From: Gymnopus androsaceus JB14 | Lineage: Eukaryota > Basidiomycota > Agaricomycetes > Agaricales > Omphalotaceae | NCBI GenBank assembly: GCA_009733575.1 | Contig: ML769461.1 | Location: 62,001 to 126,000 of the forward strand | Reading direction: 5' to 3' | DNA length: 64,000 bases | Shown here: piece by piece, positions 33,312-45,086 of the stretch | Layout of the letters: each line of letters opens with the position of its first letter | How positions within the stretch are numbered: the first letter of the stretch is position 1 | Position numbers and translations under genes: made by a program | Notes under the pieces: model-generated | What the model was told of the DNA's origin: nothing | Databases searched by the model: none | Seen by the model: the letters and a program-made list of their open reading frames with translations, nothing else

Positions 33312-33700
33312 CGGTATCACCACCAAAGATAAATTTCCAAGTATCGATATCCCAGTACTACATTGACTGTGGAATTTACTAGCACAATGTACATAACGGA
33401 ACTCAATCCATTCGCTCTTCGGTTTCTCATGCTTTCAATGTGCATTGCAATCTTTCAAGCTGATAAATTACCTGCTTCCAAGACCCGGGGCTTGATTGCT
33501 TTTCAGCCCAGCCTATTTTGAGTGGATTAGTAGAGATTCGATGTATGCGTTTTGCAAGGATAATTCTAATGGGAAACCCCCAAACCCCAAATCGTTGTTA
33601 AGAAACCCGGCAAGTCACATCAAGGTCACACTTGAGTCTTGACTTAACTAGAGAGGACTATGTTCAATGCCATGTCAACTATGGCATTCCTACAAAAGTA
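33312..33700. other. Intergenic, 3' flank of the acyl-CoA dehydrogenase gene
   Basis: No gene or repeat recognised. Confidence 0.35.
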
Positions 33701-34318
33701 TTAGTTTTCTCTAAACATGTAAGGATTGTCCAGCATTATTTAAACATGTCTAAACAGAGTTATATTGTTTAAACATAATTAAACAAAACTAAATATTTAT
33801 GTAGAGCCTGAACAGGGCATCGTGGGAAAAACTGACACCCCCCCCCCTGCCCCGTGTGTTGGACTACTATCTCACTGTATTCTTTCCCAGGCCCCTAGTA
33901 CTTATCCTGAGACTATATAGCTTCATTAACAGCAGGGCAAGCCTTGCACCCAGACTTCACCCTTATCCCTAACCTTAACCACCTAACCCCTAACCTCCTA
34001 ACCCCTAACCTAACCTAACCCTAACCCCTAACCCACCTACACCTAGGTCATGTGTGGACCAGGTCAGGGTTAGCTAGCGCTAACCCTGACCTTAACTTTT
34101 CCATGATCACATGACTACATCCCACAGCATATCATTGGCATGTTTAATTTTCCCTTGGATATTAGCTAGTGAGTCGTAGTCATGTGATTAGTCACATGAT
34201 TAATCACATGACCAGACCCGCCTCCACCCTAATATGTGGTAAAAATTATTGTTTAAACAGAGTGTTTAAATGTGTTTAAAAAAGAATGGACAGTCCTCAT
34301 CTGTTTAGATAAAACTAA
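33701..34318. mobile_element. MITE with about 70-bp TIRs and a telomere-like interior
   Basis: Ends TTAGTTTTCTCTAAACATG and …ATCTGTTTAGATAAAACTAA; the TIRs continue through GGAYTGTCC and repeated GTTTAAAC. The interior holds a CCTAACC-rich array at about 33960-34035, then the palindrome GTTAGCTAGCGCTAAC and a CACATGATTA cluster near 34180. A run of 13 C lies at about 33839-33851. Confidence 0.65.
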
Positions 34319-34513
34319 GCCTAATTCTCGGCATTCGGTTTCAATCGGGACTCTGAGAGTATCTTAGGCTAATTGAGAGGCAAGACAGATGACATACACC
34401 ATCACTTCATACAACAAGGGATGAGTAACAACAACTACTTGCTTGCAGACTGCAATGCTCCAAAATTCAATGCTTAAGGTCAGAAATTACCAAAAATTTT
34501 CTCTCACTCTGGC

Positions 34514-34969
34514 TGTTACAAATGTTCTTATCTTATCAGACACATGGTATTATTCCTTATCATTTTCCTTTATTTACCCTTGTATATCTATATAAGCGCG
34601 CGCTTGTTTAGATGCGCAGCTGTACTAATTAGGTTCTATTGATCAGAGTATGATTGTTTCCGATCATAACACATGCTAACATGTCCATACTTGTATGATC
34701 GACCTATCATTACTTATTGTCGTTTACTTGTTGTCTTTTATCATTTCATGCATTGTTACCACACGGTCAGGGTATAGGGTATAGGGCTTAGGGTTCGTAC
34801 TATAGTATATAAGTAGTTGTAGCTGTAGCTTAGTCCTTAGCTTCAATCTCGTCAATACCTCCTAGTTCTCAATATCATCTTCTTCCCTTTTCCTCATTGT
34901 TTGTTTCTTTGCCTAAGTCGGAAGTTGTGACACCTGGTACCTCGTGTTGTGGGGAACTAGTCGCTGACA
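34514..34969 (+). mobile_element. 5' LTR of a truncated Ty3-type retrotransposon
   Basis: Starts TGTTACAAATG and ends CGCTGACA. About 456 bp, closely matching the solo LTR at 24658-25095 apart from an extra stretch of about 18 bases near the 3' end. The shared TATATAAG at about 34805 may be its promoter. No matching 3' LTR is found downstream in the window. Confidence 0.8.
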
Positions 34970-35599
34970 GAAGATTGAAGCTACTCTCTTCCACTCGTCA
35001 CGGATTGTTGCTCATTGTTGATAACTGGTTGACAGTACTCTTCAACATTGTTGTGATTTCTTGCTATTCAAGATTTCACGTTTTGTGTTCCACGCTACGC
35101 AATCATAATTCTCTCATCCCGCACACTACGCTCACCATTCTATCAACCTTTTGCCTTACAGATCTTTGCACCCAATTAGACTTATAGACACCTATAGTAC
35201 AACATGAGTAATGTTGAGTCCGACTCATAGTACTGGTAGTCAAAAGCTTTTGACTGATAACCAATCTTTGGAGAGGGGTCATAGCACACGGAACATTGCT
35301 CCATTCCTAGTCGGAGAGCCGTGTTAAGTCAGCAAGACAAGTGCAAGGACTGTTTGTGAACACTCTTCACACAACCTTTACGCATTTGCGTTATACTCAC
35401 TTTATCACATTCCTATTCCTTCACCTTTCTACTTCTTTTATCTTCTTTTTTCATCATTCTATATTCCGAGAGTTGTTGATCACATTCACCTCTCACCATT
35501 CTGGATTGCACGATCTACCGAGCTCATAATTCCAGACCTCCTACTCCATCCGATCGAACCACTACACCTGCTACCCTTACACCACCAACTCTCACCACC

Positions 35600-36439
35600 A
35601 TGTCCCAACAATCTTGTTCTTCATCTCCCCTCCGAAATGACCCCTATGAACATCCCGAACTTCGGGACTCATATGTACCACCCATTCCACAAACCAACCC
35701 TAATGTGTCGCAACACGCTCCACCATCTCAATTTGATGAGATGATAAACTTCCTCCAAAATAGAGGATTTGCGATCATTGCACCAGGAGAAGAACCCGAG
35801 GAACTCCGAATCGATCCACCCACCTCTTCAGTTTCCATTACTGGAAAATCTCTCTTGAAGGAACCGCCGATGTTTAAAGGCAAGAAAGAGAGTTACCAGG
35901 AATGGAAGAGAAAACTCAGCATGTGGCTGAGTGATGAAAAGAACAAAGTCCGAACTGACACAGAACGGATCAACATTGCTCTCTCCTATATGGAAGGAGA
36001 GAAAGTACAAGACTGGGTAGAGAATTACTACCAACAAGAGTATAACTACGCCAGATTATGCTGGAACTTGACATGGGCCGAGTTTATTGCTATACTTGAT
36101 GAAAGATACTTGGATACGGCAAGACATGCTGATGCCAGAGAAAAATTTGAAAGAGCTCGTCAAGGAAAAGACGAGACAGTTTCAATGTTCTTTGAACATT
36201 TCGAAGTACTAGTCAACACGGCACAGTACAACAAAGATGCCCCACACGTTCTACAGAAAATAGAATGCACGGTAAGCAAACCCATTATCGACAGTATCTA
36301 TAGCGTTGGTAATCTCCCAACTACCTTCCAAGGCTGGAAGGTAAGAACTGTCAAACTCAACAACCTTTGGCATCGAAGAAACGAAGCAACCAGAAATTGG
36401 GGCTTTGGAAACAGCTGTAGCTGTAAGTCTAATGCATAG
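35600..36439 (+). pseudogene. Ty3-type gag (capsid) with lost pol
   Basis: Retrotransposon gag domain: KEPPMFKGKKESYQEWKRKL near residues 93-112, then DRINIALSYMEGEKVQDWVE-like helices, the WAEFIAILDERYLDTARHAD region and KFERARQGKDETVSMFFEHF. The reading frame turns unrelated near 36410 and stops at 36439 before any zinc knuckle. Protease, reverse transcriptase and integrase are absent, so the element is truncated and cannot move by itself. The leader between LTR and gag is 630 bases. Confidence 0.8.
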
Positions 36440-37140
36440 TATCTGGACAAGTGTCCTATCATTACATTGCATAGTGATGGGACAGATGTCCACACACCAA
36501 AATCTCGCTTGGTGCATTGCATCCCGGCAATTTTATTGGGGTCGGCACCTCCCTAGAGCATACCTGCCGCATTGCCGTTCCTTTTTTTGGGCATATAATA
36601 AAATATCTACTTATCTAACGGTCCTATACCAATAGACGCTGACTTTGTCTCAGCGCTTAACGGACTCGATTCGTCTCTCAGCACTTATGGACTCGTAAAT
36701 TCGGCAAAGAGTCTCTACTCATAAGAATCTCGTCACAACGGAATTGAAATCGGACTAGCTGCTGAATTCTTTCATTGAGGGTACCACATTTAGATATTAA
36801 TCAATGAGATTTACACATAAACAACTATGGCAGAGAGCAAGAAAGGAGAAAACAACAGTGAGAAAATTCGCAACTTCAACGTTATGTTCATCCCCACAAA
36901 TGCATATTGTGCATTCATCATGGGCCTTCATGAGGATCTGTGGGGTCCACTTTCGACTTGATATTCACTCAAAAATCTATAATCTCAAAACCATATATTT
37001 CCACTCTGCAATTTAGCGCATCACAACAAAGAAGTACCAACAACAGCAAATCTGACACAAAGATCAATAAGAGGAATGGGTGTTACGACGGGATTCAGAG
37101 TTTTCATTGGAGCAAGAGTGACAATGGGAGTCCAAATGAC
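36440..37140. other. Unassigned sequence after the truncated gag
   Basis: Contains a loose repeat of CTCAGCGCTTAACGGACTC / CTCAGCACTTATGGACTC near 36647-36700. No gene supported. Confidence 0.3.
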
Positions 37141-37809
37141 TCAAGGGACATTGGTTAGAGGGGAAGGGTCCCTGCCCATGATAACCATGAGGGAATTGAG
37201 CTCCCTTGCCGTCTGCTCCAACTCCGCCTCCCGCACTCTCCAGTGAGACAGATTTTCTCTCCACGGTTCCCTCCGTGCATCCTTGACCTCTCTCTGAGCA
37301 AATACCAACTCGGTCCGTACTTCCAACTGTCTATCTTGTACTTGGGAAACGGTCAGAGTTGGCGGTTCAGAGCCTTCTGTGCCAAAGAAACGTTCAACTA
37401 GGCAAGCATTAGATGGCTATACGAGGTCAATAAATTCAAACTTACGCTGCAGTCGTGACCACTCTCTGGTTGGTAATCTATCCAAAGCAGAACTTCAGCA
37501 TGGATCATCTTCATTCTCAAAATCAAGATGCAACCCATCGAAGTCGCGTCGCATGACTCGGAGATCATCCCGGGCACTGGTCAGGCCAGCAGCTCTCAAA
37601 TTCAAGGTCGTTGTTGTCGTAGAATGATTCCAATCACTCCACAGACTAGACACCCTGCCCCATGCCCAGCTCTCGGTGTTCCCCCAATCGCCACTTCCCT
37701 CAGGATCGGCACTCGTGAGCCAACCACTCCTGGGTCCTGAGTCCTCTCCTTCTTCATCGCTTGTCCTTCTCCTTTTTTTGAGAACAGTACTCCAAAGTGG
37801 TCGCCCCAT
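37141..37809 (-). pseudogene. Coiled-coil orphan gene with one premature stop
   Basis: Two exons: the first starts MGRPLWSTVLKKRRRTSDEE and contains SLWSDWNHSTTTTTLNLRAA; the second, after an intron ending CCTAG near 37399, reads ERFFGTEGSEPPTLTVSQ then the helical REVKDARREPWRENLSHWRV and ends SPLTNVP. In exon 1 a TGA at about 37495 interrupts …FENEDDPC*SSALDRLP in an otherwise continuous frame. The helical REPWRENLSHWRVRE stretch recurs in Agaricomycetes repeat-associated proteins; I do not know its function. Confidence 0.55.
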
Positions 37810-38227
37810 CTGCTGGCAGCTGATTGGTGAAGGTGAATGGAAGGCGGCAGGGGGGGGGAACAGGGAAAAACCACGACGTCCGTCTGTCGCAATTCGGTAT
37901 CCAAAATTGTATATAGATCCCAGATTTGTAGATCCCTAATTGTAGATAGATCCTAATCAGGTTTATCAAAAACAATCTGACGAGATGATCAAGGCATTCA
38001 AAAATACCTCCCTCAAAAGCCTCTCCATTGTCATGATTGGTAGTGAATTGAGCTTTTACAATAAGTTATTTGCCATTCCATACTACTAGATAGACATAAT
38101 TATTTAACCTGTGCGAGAACGAAGCCTTTTCACTTGGCTCGCTTCTTCAGGAACACCCTGATCAGGTTGTCAAGCTCATTTGCTCCGGTGATGAGGCCTT
38201 ATGGTTACAAATTAGTGAAAATCAGCC
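37810..38227. other. Unassigned spacer
   Basis: No gene supported. A short GTAGAT/ATCC repeat occurs at about 37905-37955. Confidence 0.3.
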
Positions 38228-40881
38228 CTAGGACAAAAACCGAGGAACCCACCGATTCGCCGCAACTAATTCACCAACAACCCACGCAACATCCTTGAGT
38301 CCTGCATTCCACAGAGACAGTTGCTCCTTGCTACCTCTAATCGCACTCCACCACCAAAATAGACAGTTCAGCACCGTTAACATACCACACTGACCTGGTT
38401 GATTAAATGCTGCCCAATCACCGGTTCCATCGCCTCCAACTACTATCCGACCCTCAAAATCATGCTCCCGCCAACTCGGATTAATCACGGACCACCATTT
38501 CCACCAACTGCTGCTAAAATTCTCCACAGAGCCGAGCATGTCTTCTGGGGGTATCCGTTTGGCCGGCTTCGCATTCCTTGACCACCATTGGACTGCATCT
38601 GGCCGGCCTACCCCGTGATAAAATGCTTTCTACATTCCATAGATTGTTAGAGTTATTTGAAATGTTCAATAGATTGTATAAACGTACTGTCCCATTGGGG
38701 TTCTTAATGCCACAATACCGCTCCAGGATAACCCAACTTTTAAGAGTCTCCCGCCATAAGTCAGAACTTGGTGTCCCAGCCCCAGTAAGCCCCGCGTATC
38801 CATCTCGAAGCCATTTTGGCCAATCCGACATGTCCACATCAACTTCATTACCACCCTCGGACACTGATGACCGCACTGCGTCAATAGCAGCAGGAATAGC
38901 GCCACAACCGGACATGGGCGAAGAAGGAGCAGCGGGCGGAATTTCCGCAGGATTATTGGTCGACTGTGCTGGAGCAGCAAGAGCAGGGGAGTCGCCGCGA
39001 TTCGAGGAAACAGGAAGGGGAGGAGCAGCAGACGCATTATCCGGTAACGACCCAGAAAATGCAGGAGCCCGTGTCGGAATATCACCTGTGGGAGGGAGAG
39101 AAGGAGCAGGAGCGGCGGGGGAAGGGTGTGGGACTGGAGCGGCCTCTGCCTCTGCTGGGAAAGGAGCGTGGGGGGAAGGGTGTGCAACTTGAGCGGCCTC
39201 TTCCTCCGCTGGAACAGGAGAGACAAGTTGCGGGCTGAGGATTGTATTTGATGGTGTCCTACCCTCCCCAAACAGAATTTCCACTGCAGTTTTGCCTCCC
39301 ATAATTTGATCTAGCATGAACTTGTTTTGAAGTATGTTGTTTTCACGCTCAAATTTGTAAGCGGACATTCTTCCGCAAAGTCGGGACATGGTCTCCCGCC
39401 GTTCATTCTCCGGCAAAGTTGCTAGATAGCTGATCACCTCGGGCAGGAGTTGGCGCTCTTCTGGCAGAGTTGGTGTTTGCGAATCTGGGGGTAAATCACT
39501 TCCTTCCATATCAACGTCGTTCCCCTTTTCTTGAACATCGCAATCCGAACCTCCATCCTCTTCACTCTCCTTGGCCTTGGCCTTGTTCTTTTTCGTCTTC
39601 CACTTGGATTTACCTTTCCCGTTGCCCTCCTCCCCATCGACTTCACCAGTTCCCTTTGACTTCTTTGCCTTCTTCCCTCTCTTCTTTCCCCCCGATTGAT
39701 CTTGCTCTTCTTCGTTATTACTGGGCATTTTGATGAGATTCGGATTATCGACAGGGTTGTTGACCGGTTTAGGGGTCGAAACCATTGAATCATTTTCTAC
39801 AAGTTTAGTGTAATTAGTCATGGCAATCGGATTGGATGCCCAAGCACACCCACCGTCTTTTGCACAGTTCAAAAAGCGCAGCCATTGATCTACAACTTGT
39901 GAGCTGTAAGTTTTGACGTTCCACTCGTGAAATTTCGACCCTTGAACGGTCCCTGATCCCACACTGTTGCGCAAACACAAATTTAATCAGTTAATCATTG
40001 AACAAACTCAACAATATAACTCACCATATAAGCGTGAAGTCATCATCTTCATCGTCTGGATCTTCAGGAGGTGCACCGGCAGTAAGAGAAAGCCAGAGGC
40101 CTGTGTGCGCGCGAATAGCATCCAACAGAGGTTGAATAAAAGCCGTTAAGTTCTTGCAACACCTTTAAAGTTAATGAGTCCAAACTCGAAAAAATATTGC
40201 CATGAATAGTGCCCAATCCGACTCACAATGTCTTAGTCTCCTCGTCGAGGCCATCTATACCCTCCAACAAAAATCCCTTTCCGCTAAGCAGCTTTTTGAA
40301 AGCCACAAACTTGGCGTTATGCTTCTCTGCATTCTCAAGTGCTATTGCCTCCTTCACTTCCGTGGGCTCCTTGTCATATGCCAATTGGGCTACCTTGCAC
40401 TGGTAAGCCATCCTGGATTTCGAGTCTGGTATACCATCCCTTGTCGTAGCCTCTTCGTAAGCTCCCTCAAAGCGAAGTTTGTAGCTCGGATGCGACATCC
40501 AAAATTTGTAGTCTGGTATAGCGCGAGGACGACCTTGCGATGCTGAAACCATCTGGCGATTGATAGCTTTGAACGGCTCTCCACCTTTGATCTTATTAAG
40601 CTTTCCAGCCTCACGGTGGAACCAATGCCTAAGTTGCTATACAATAAATTCAGCAATGTCATGGAGTATACTAGATCAATGAACAAATGGGCTAACCTCC
40701 TGGCCGTCCTTCTTGACCTGCTCCTTCTGCTCTCTCCACATCGATAACAGCTGCTCCCTTTCTGCGTGAGAAAGAGGCACATTAGGGGAAGCCCCGGATT
40801 TGGTCGGAGAATGTGAACCTTGGGCATCAGCAGTAGACTACTGCTGAAGCCCAGGCCAGCATTCGACGGAAAGGAATCCAT
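38228..40881 (-). CDS. Agaricomycetes orphan protein with Lys-rich and Pro/Ala-rich middle and W-rich C-terminus
   Basis: Function unknown. Minus-strand exons: an N-terminal helical part (AEREQLLSMWREQKEQVKKD; RAIPDYKFWMSHPSYKLRFE), then LTAFIQPLLDAIRAHTGLWL with PEDPDDEDDDFTLI, and after an intron near 39967-40025 a long exon with a basic tract (KKRGKKAKKSKGTGEVDGEE). A Pro/Ala-rich linker of about 120 residues follows, then after an intron ending TGTAG (about 38641) the conserved end WWSVINPSWREHDFEGR … CGMLTVLNCLFWWW. The extreme 5' end is uncertain: MDSFPSNAGLG at 40881 is followed by a TAG in the frame needed. A paralogous, broken copy lies at 51900-52625. It is head-to-head with the hAT transposase gene. 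Confidence 0.6.
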
Positions 40882-41449
40882 TGTAGAGTAATTTGTGTGA
40901 GTAGTGGCGTCCAGTGAGCAAACGTTCAGAAAGCCGAAGCCAACTGAACGATTAATACAGAAGGACGAATCCAAATGTACAATGAAAGGACGAATCCAAT
41001 CACTTACGCTCCCGACGCTGAAGACGAGGATGAGACGAGGATGAGTGACAATGGCCAGAGTAAAGAGCAAGTCCGTAAGCGCCCAAGCCACAGCGCTATC
41101 GGCACCATCGGCAGACCCAAGCGCTTAGCGGACTTGTCGTCTCGTGCTTTAGGCGCCTTCTAATTTCTCTCCTCCTTTGTCTCCTCCTCATCGTGGCGCA
41201 CAGCGAGCTCGAGTTGGCTTCGGCCTTCTCGATACCAATGCAATTGGCTTCGGCTTTTTGCTCTGTATTCGGATGCGTCCGTCTATGCGGTAGTGGCTCA
41301 ACCCTGGATCAAGATCTCTCTAGGCTTTGTTCAGGAGGCTTTGTTCAGGCTCGCTCTCCATGTCTCCGAATGGAAAGTAGAACGTTACGATTAGATCGGG
41401 CTTTTAGGTATAAAAGGTGCGTTTTTTCTCTCTCTCGTCCTTCAGAACC

Positions 41450-44432
41450 ATGGGTAAACATGGCTCTAAGCAGATTCAGCCTTCGCGCAGTTCGTCTATG
41501 GCGTCTATAGGCTCCTCTCCTGCTGTTACGTTGACTGCCCAATCATCTCCTGCTACTATGTCGACTTCCAGTGGCTTCAAGCGTCCTCGCGGTTCCAAAA
41601 ACCCCTCAGGCAACAACGGTGATGATAGTGATGTTGAACTGGTCACTCCGACGCGTACTAAACACCATAAAAGCACTGGCCTTGTGACGCGAGAGAAGGC
41701 TGCAGCCTTCAAGGCAACGTTTGCGGATGGACTATCTGACGAGGTCATCCTTGGTATGTCCTTGGTGATTTTTTAAAATTATTATTGAACTAATTTACCC
41801 ATAGAGAAGCAAATGAAAGGGTGGACCTTGAAGTACTATGACCACTTCGACCTTCCAACGATTGACGCCACTGACCCAGTGGTTGTCAAGTATATTTTTC
41901 ACTGCAAAACGTACGTATTCTTCTTTCTTTCACTCAACTTTCACTCTGGGATTGGATTCATCCTTTCCCAAGGCAATTGGATTCGTCTCTTTGCCGTATG
42001 TAGGTCCTTGGATACGTCCTTGGGCTTACATCTCAGCTTTTTATCTCTGCGTAAAGCTCATTTGTTTTAATAAGCTACCCGAACCAAACTGTGTCTTGCG
42101 CGCGCCATGATGATGGGACCAGCAACTTCATACAACACGTCGATCGTTGCACAGCTGTTCCTGAGGCTGAGGCAACGGGTCAGCTCACCATCCCTATGTT
42201 TGCTGGTGGCTCCACTTATAGCAAGGCCAAGCTTAGGCTCCTCATTGTTGAGTGGTGTGCGTGGAATAGCCATCCTATGATCATCGTAGAGGACGAACCG
42301 TTCATGAACATCCTTTGTATGCTCAATGCCAATGTTGCCATTCCTGGTCGGAAAGCCGTCTCTCGAGATATCAAGGCTGTTTACAAAATCTCAAAGGACT
42401 TCGTTATCGAGTTTCTTTCGAAACAGCGTGGCCTCAAGCATGAAATTCTCGATGGCTGGTCCGCGCCCAATGTCATCTCAATTCTTGAGGCTCTTATATC
42501 GTTCCTCAAGGACAACGACGAAATCTATACTATTGTACTGGATTGCTATAGGTATGTGGTTCAATAGGCGCAATAAATATTGTTTACCGATATTCTTATT
42601 TAGGTTGACCAAGTCTCACACCGGGGAATATCTGGCTGAAAAGGTTGCCAAGTCCCTCAAGGAGTATGGTCTGGACCTTTCTATCCTGAGCATAACCATG
42701 GACAACGCTTCCAACAATGACGGGTTGTTGAGAGAATTACCCCATCTCTTACCTTCAGCGGCGACCATTGGTACTCATTACCAGATCCGCTGCTTTGGCC
42801 ACATCATCAACTTGTGTGTCAAAGCTTTCCTTTCATTGTTCGATTCCTCTAAGAAAGCATTGAAGGCCGACGGAGATGCTCAGCTGGATGAAGGAAGGGA
42901 CACCAATGATGAGGAAGATAGTGATGACGAGGATATAGCTGAGGACCAAGAGGTTGATGAGGATCAAGAGGCCGAGTGTGACGCTGGTGACTGGGAGGAG
43001 ATAGAAAAACTCAGCAGTGAGCTGTTGGAGGTTTCTATGCTTGGTGTGGAGGACAAGATTGCTGGTCGTCGCACGATGAAGAAGGTAAGAACATTTGCTT
43101 GCTGTGTATGTCCGTTCTCATTAGATTTCAGCTCCGCAAACTTGGCAAGAAGTTTCGCAACTCTGATGTGCTTCAGGAGGAGCTTGCCCAGGCTTGCGGG
43201 CACGTCGAAATTCAACCAAAGAAGATGGTTCAACCTGTCGATACCCGCTGGAATACAATGTGCAAGGTCATTGAGCATGCAGCGTACCTCAAGCCCGCAC
43301 TCATCCGACTCTTTTCTCAAAAGAAACATTCCAAGGGCACGAAAAATCTCGCAAGTCTTGCGCTGAGCGATACTGAGTGGGACTTGTTGGAATTACTCTT
43401 GCCCATGCTAAAGGCGAGTATCTTTCTGTAATATGTGATATGTTGTGTTAATTGTTACTTAAGGTCTTCCAACGTGTCACAAAGGTCATGTCTCAATCGC
43501 ATTGCCCACTTGTTGCCGATGCAATTCCTCTTATCGACCTTCTTGATGAACGACTCAAGCTTTTGGTGGCTGATGATAACCAACCAGTTATAATTTGTGC
43601 CTCCGCTGCCAAAGGGCGTGCAGTTCTTAACAAATACTACTCAAAGACTGATGACTCAAGAATGTACCAATTGTGTATGAGTATGTATCTCTTTTATCTC
43701 TTTTTTGTTCTATCGGGCTTTGCTGACTTGTTGGTAGTGCTTCATCCTAGGTATAAAATGTCTTACTTCACCAAAGCCTCATGGGAAATGGACTGGATTG
43801 ATACAGCCCACCGAATCATTCAGGAGGAATGGGAGACTCGTTACAAGCCAACCATTGACCATTCCTTCCTGCAGGATAAGGAGAGTAATACGACTCAAAT
43901 GGATTCAGTAAGTCTATTAAGTTTTGTTTTTTAATTGTGTTGTAACTGAGTCTTTGCAGGCTCTCAATGATATCTTCAAGGAGCTTGACCAGTTTGGCCG
44001 AACCAATGCTGAAGATGTGCTGGAGGCATATCTAAGCAGTCCCACTGATGCTGACACAGACCCCATTAAGTATTGGGTCTCACGTGTGGACAAGCCAGGT
44101 GCCAAAATCACTCCCCAAGGAGCCTTGGCTCGAATGGGTTTAGATTTTCTCACTGCTCCAGGTATGCTATAAGTTACTTCTGATTGGTACTAATTCCAAT
44201 TATTTTGTCAGCAACATCAACAGATGTTGAGCGGTTATTCTCACATGGTGGTGGTCAAGTCTCCAAACATTGTCACAACCTATCATTTGAGACTTTGCGC
44301 TGCCTCATGGTTTTACGGTCATGGTTTGAAGCAGGCCTTGTGCCTGTTGAGAGGGTCTTAGAGTACTTCCGTATTCTCAGGAGCAGGAGAAGGAATGGTG
44401 ATGCAGACGATGATGATGATGAAGCTATGTAG
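41450..44432 (+). CDS. hAT superfamily transposase (spliced, apparently near intact)
   Basis: DNA transposase of the hAT group. TATAAAAGG at about 41409 lies 40 bases before the ATG; the start gives MGKHGSKQIQPSRSSSMAS. Core motifs: FAGGSTYSKAKLRLLIVEW, EILDGWSAPN, SITMDNASNNDGLLREL (second Asp), IRCFGHIINLCVKAFLS, then an acidic insertion (EEDSDDEDIAEDQEVDED), VQPVDTRWNTMCKVIEHAAY and the C-terminal dimerisation region PATSTDVERLFSHGGGQVS. About eight introns fit. No stop was found across joins I checked. A BED zinc finger is not evident at the N-terminus, though a His/Cys group (CVLRAPHDD…FIQHVDRC) near 42090-42150 might be its remnant. Terminal repeats of its own element were not identified. 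Confidence 0.83.
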
Positions 44433-44438
44433 TTACTT

Positions 44439-44805
44439 CATCAGCAAAAAGGGGTTAAACCTATGATGACCTAGGGAACCTAGGCTACCCTGGTCACCCT
44501 GGTCACCCTGGTCACCTTGGGTCTTCCAGGCTACCCCAGGCTACCTTAGGCTACCTCAGGTTACCTCAGGTTCCTCAGGGTAGCTCAGGCTTACTCAGGC
44601 TTACTCAGGTTTACTCAGGTTGCCTCAAATTCCCAAGGTTTATCCCTAAATCCTAGGCAACCTAGGTGACCTCAAAGAAACTGAGGCAGTCTAGGCAACC
44701 TAGGTGGCCTAGGAGACCTAGGTATCCTTAGGTTCCTTTAAGTCTCTTTAGGTCATTGTGGGTCAACCTAAAGTCAGCCCTGGGCCCAGACCATTTTTCC
44801 TGATG
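44439..44805. mobile_element. CATCAGCAAAA-type element with CCTAGG/CTCAGG words (copy 3), 6 bases after the hAT stop
   Basis: 367 bp, ends CATCAGCAAAAAGGGG and …CCATTTTTCCTGATG. Left half: CTGGTCACCC three times, then CAGGCTACCT-type units at 10-base spacing. Right half: CTAGGCAACCTAGGTGGC-type units at 9-base spacing. It shares its right end (CTGGGCCCARACCATTTTTC) with the truncated copy at 52629-52788. Confidence 0.72.
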
Positions 44806-45086
44806 TTTTTAATACAAGTACTTGTTTATTAGTTGTAAGTCTTCATGAGTGAACATAACCGGTACCGGTCGGTTTACCTGTGGCAGCTCCCGGTCATACC
44901 TGACCTGTTGCCCACGGGTTTTGGCCCGGTCACAGGTTGTTGCTTTGGGCTTCCGGTTACCTGTGTGGCGGGTGCAGGTTTACCGGGACCCGGAGTCGTG
45001 TCCAACCTTACCCTAAAGGAAACAAACAGCATAGTCAAGGATGGGCTCTAAACCCAGTCGTCATATCGGGCTGGACCAGACTGGAA
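44806..45086. repeat. GC-rich island with CCGGT/ACCTG words
   Basis: The stretch 44855-45005 is much richer in GC than its surroundings and full of ACCGGTACCGGTCGG-like words. It may be the end of the hAT element or another small repeat. Terminal repeats were not seen. Confidence 0.35.

Noticed and set aside
33955..34040. True telomere or chromosome-fusion point
   Set aside because: The array is short, degenerate and enclosed by terminal inverted repeats of a MITE.
38578..39271. Long open frames on the plus strand and in a second minus frame
   Set aside because: They are shadows of the Pro/Ala-rich exon of the minus-strand orphan gene; low-complexity GC-rich sequence keeps several frames open.
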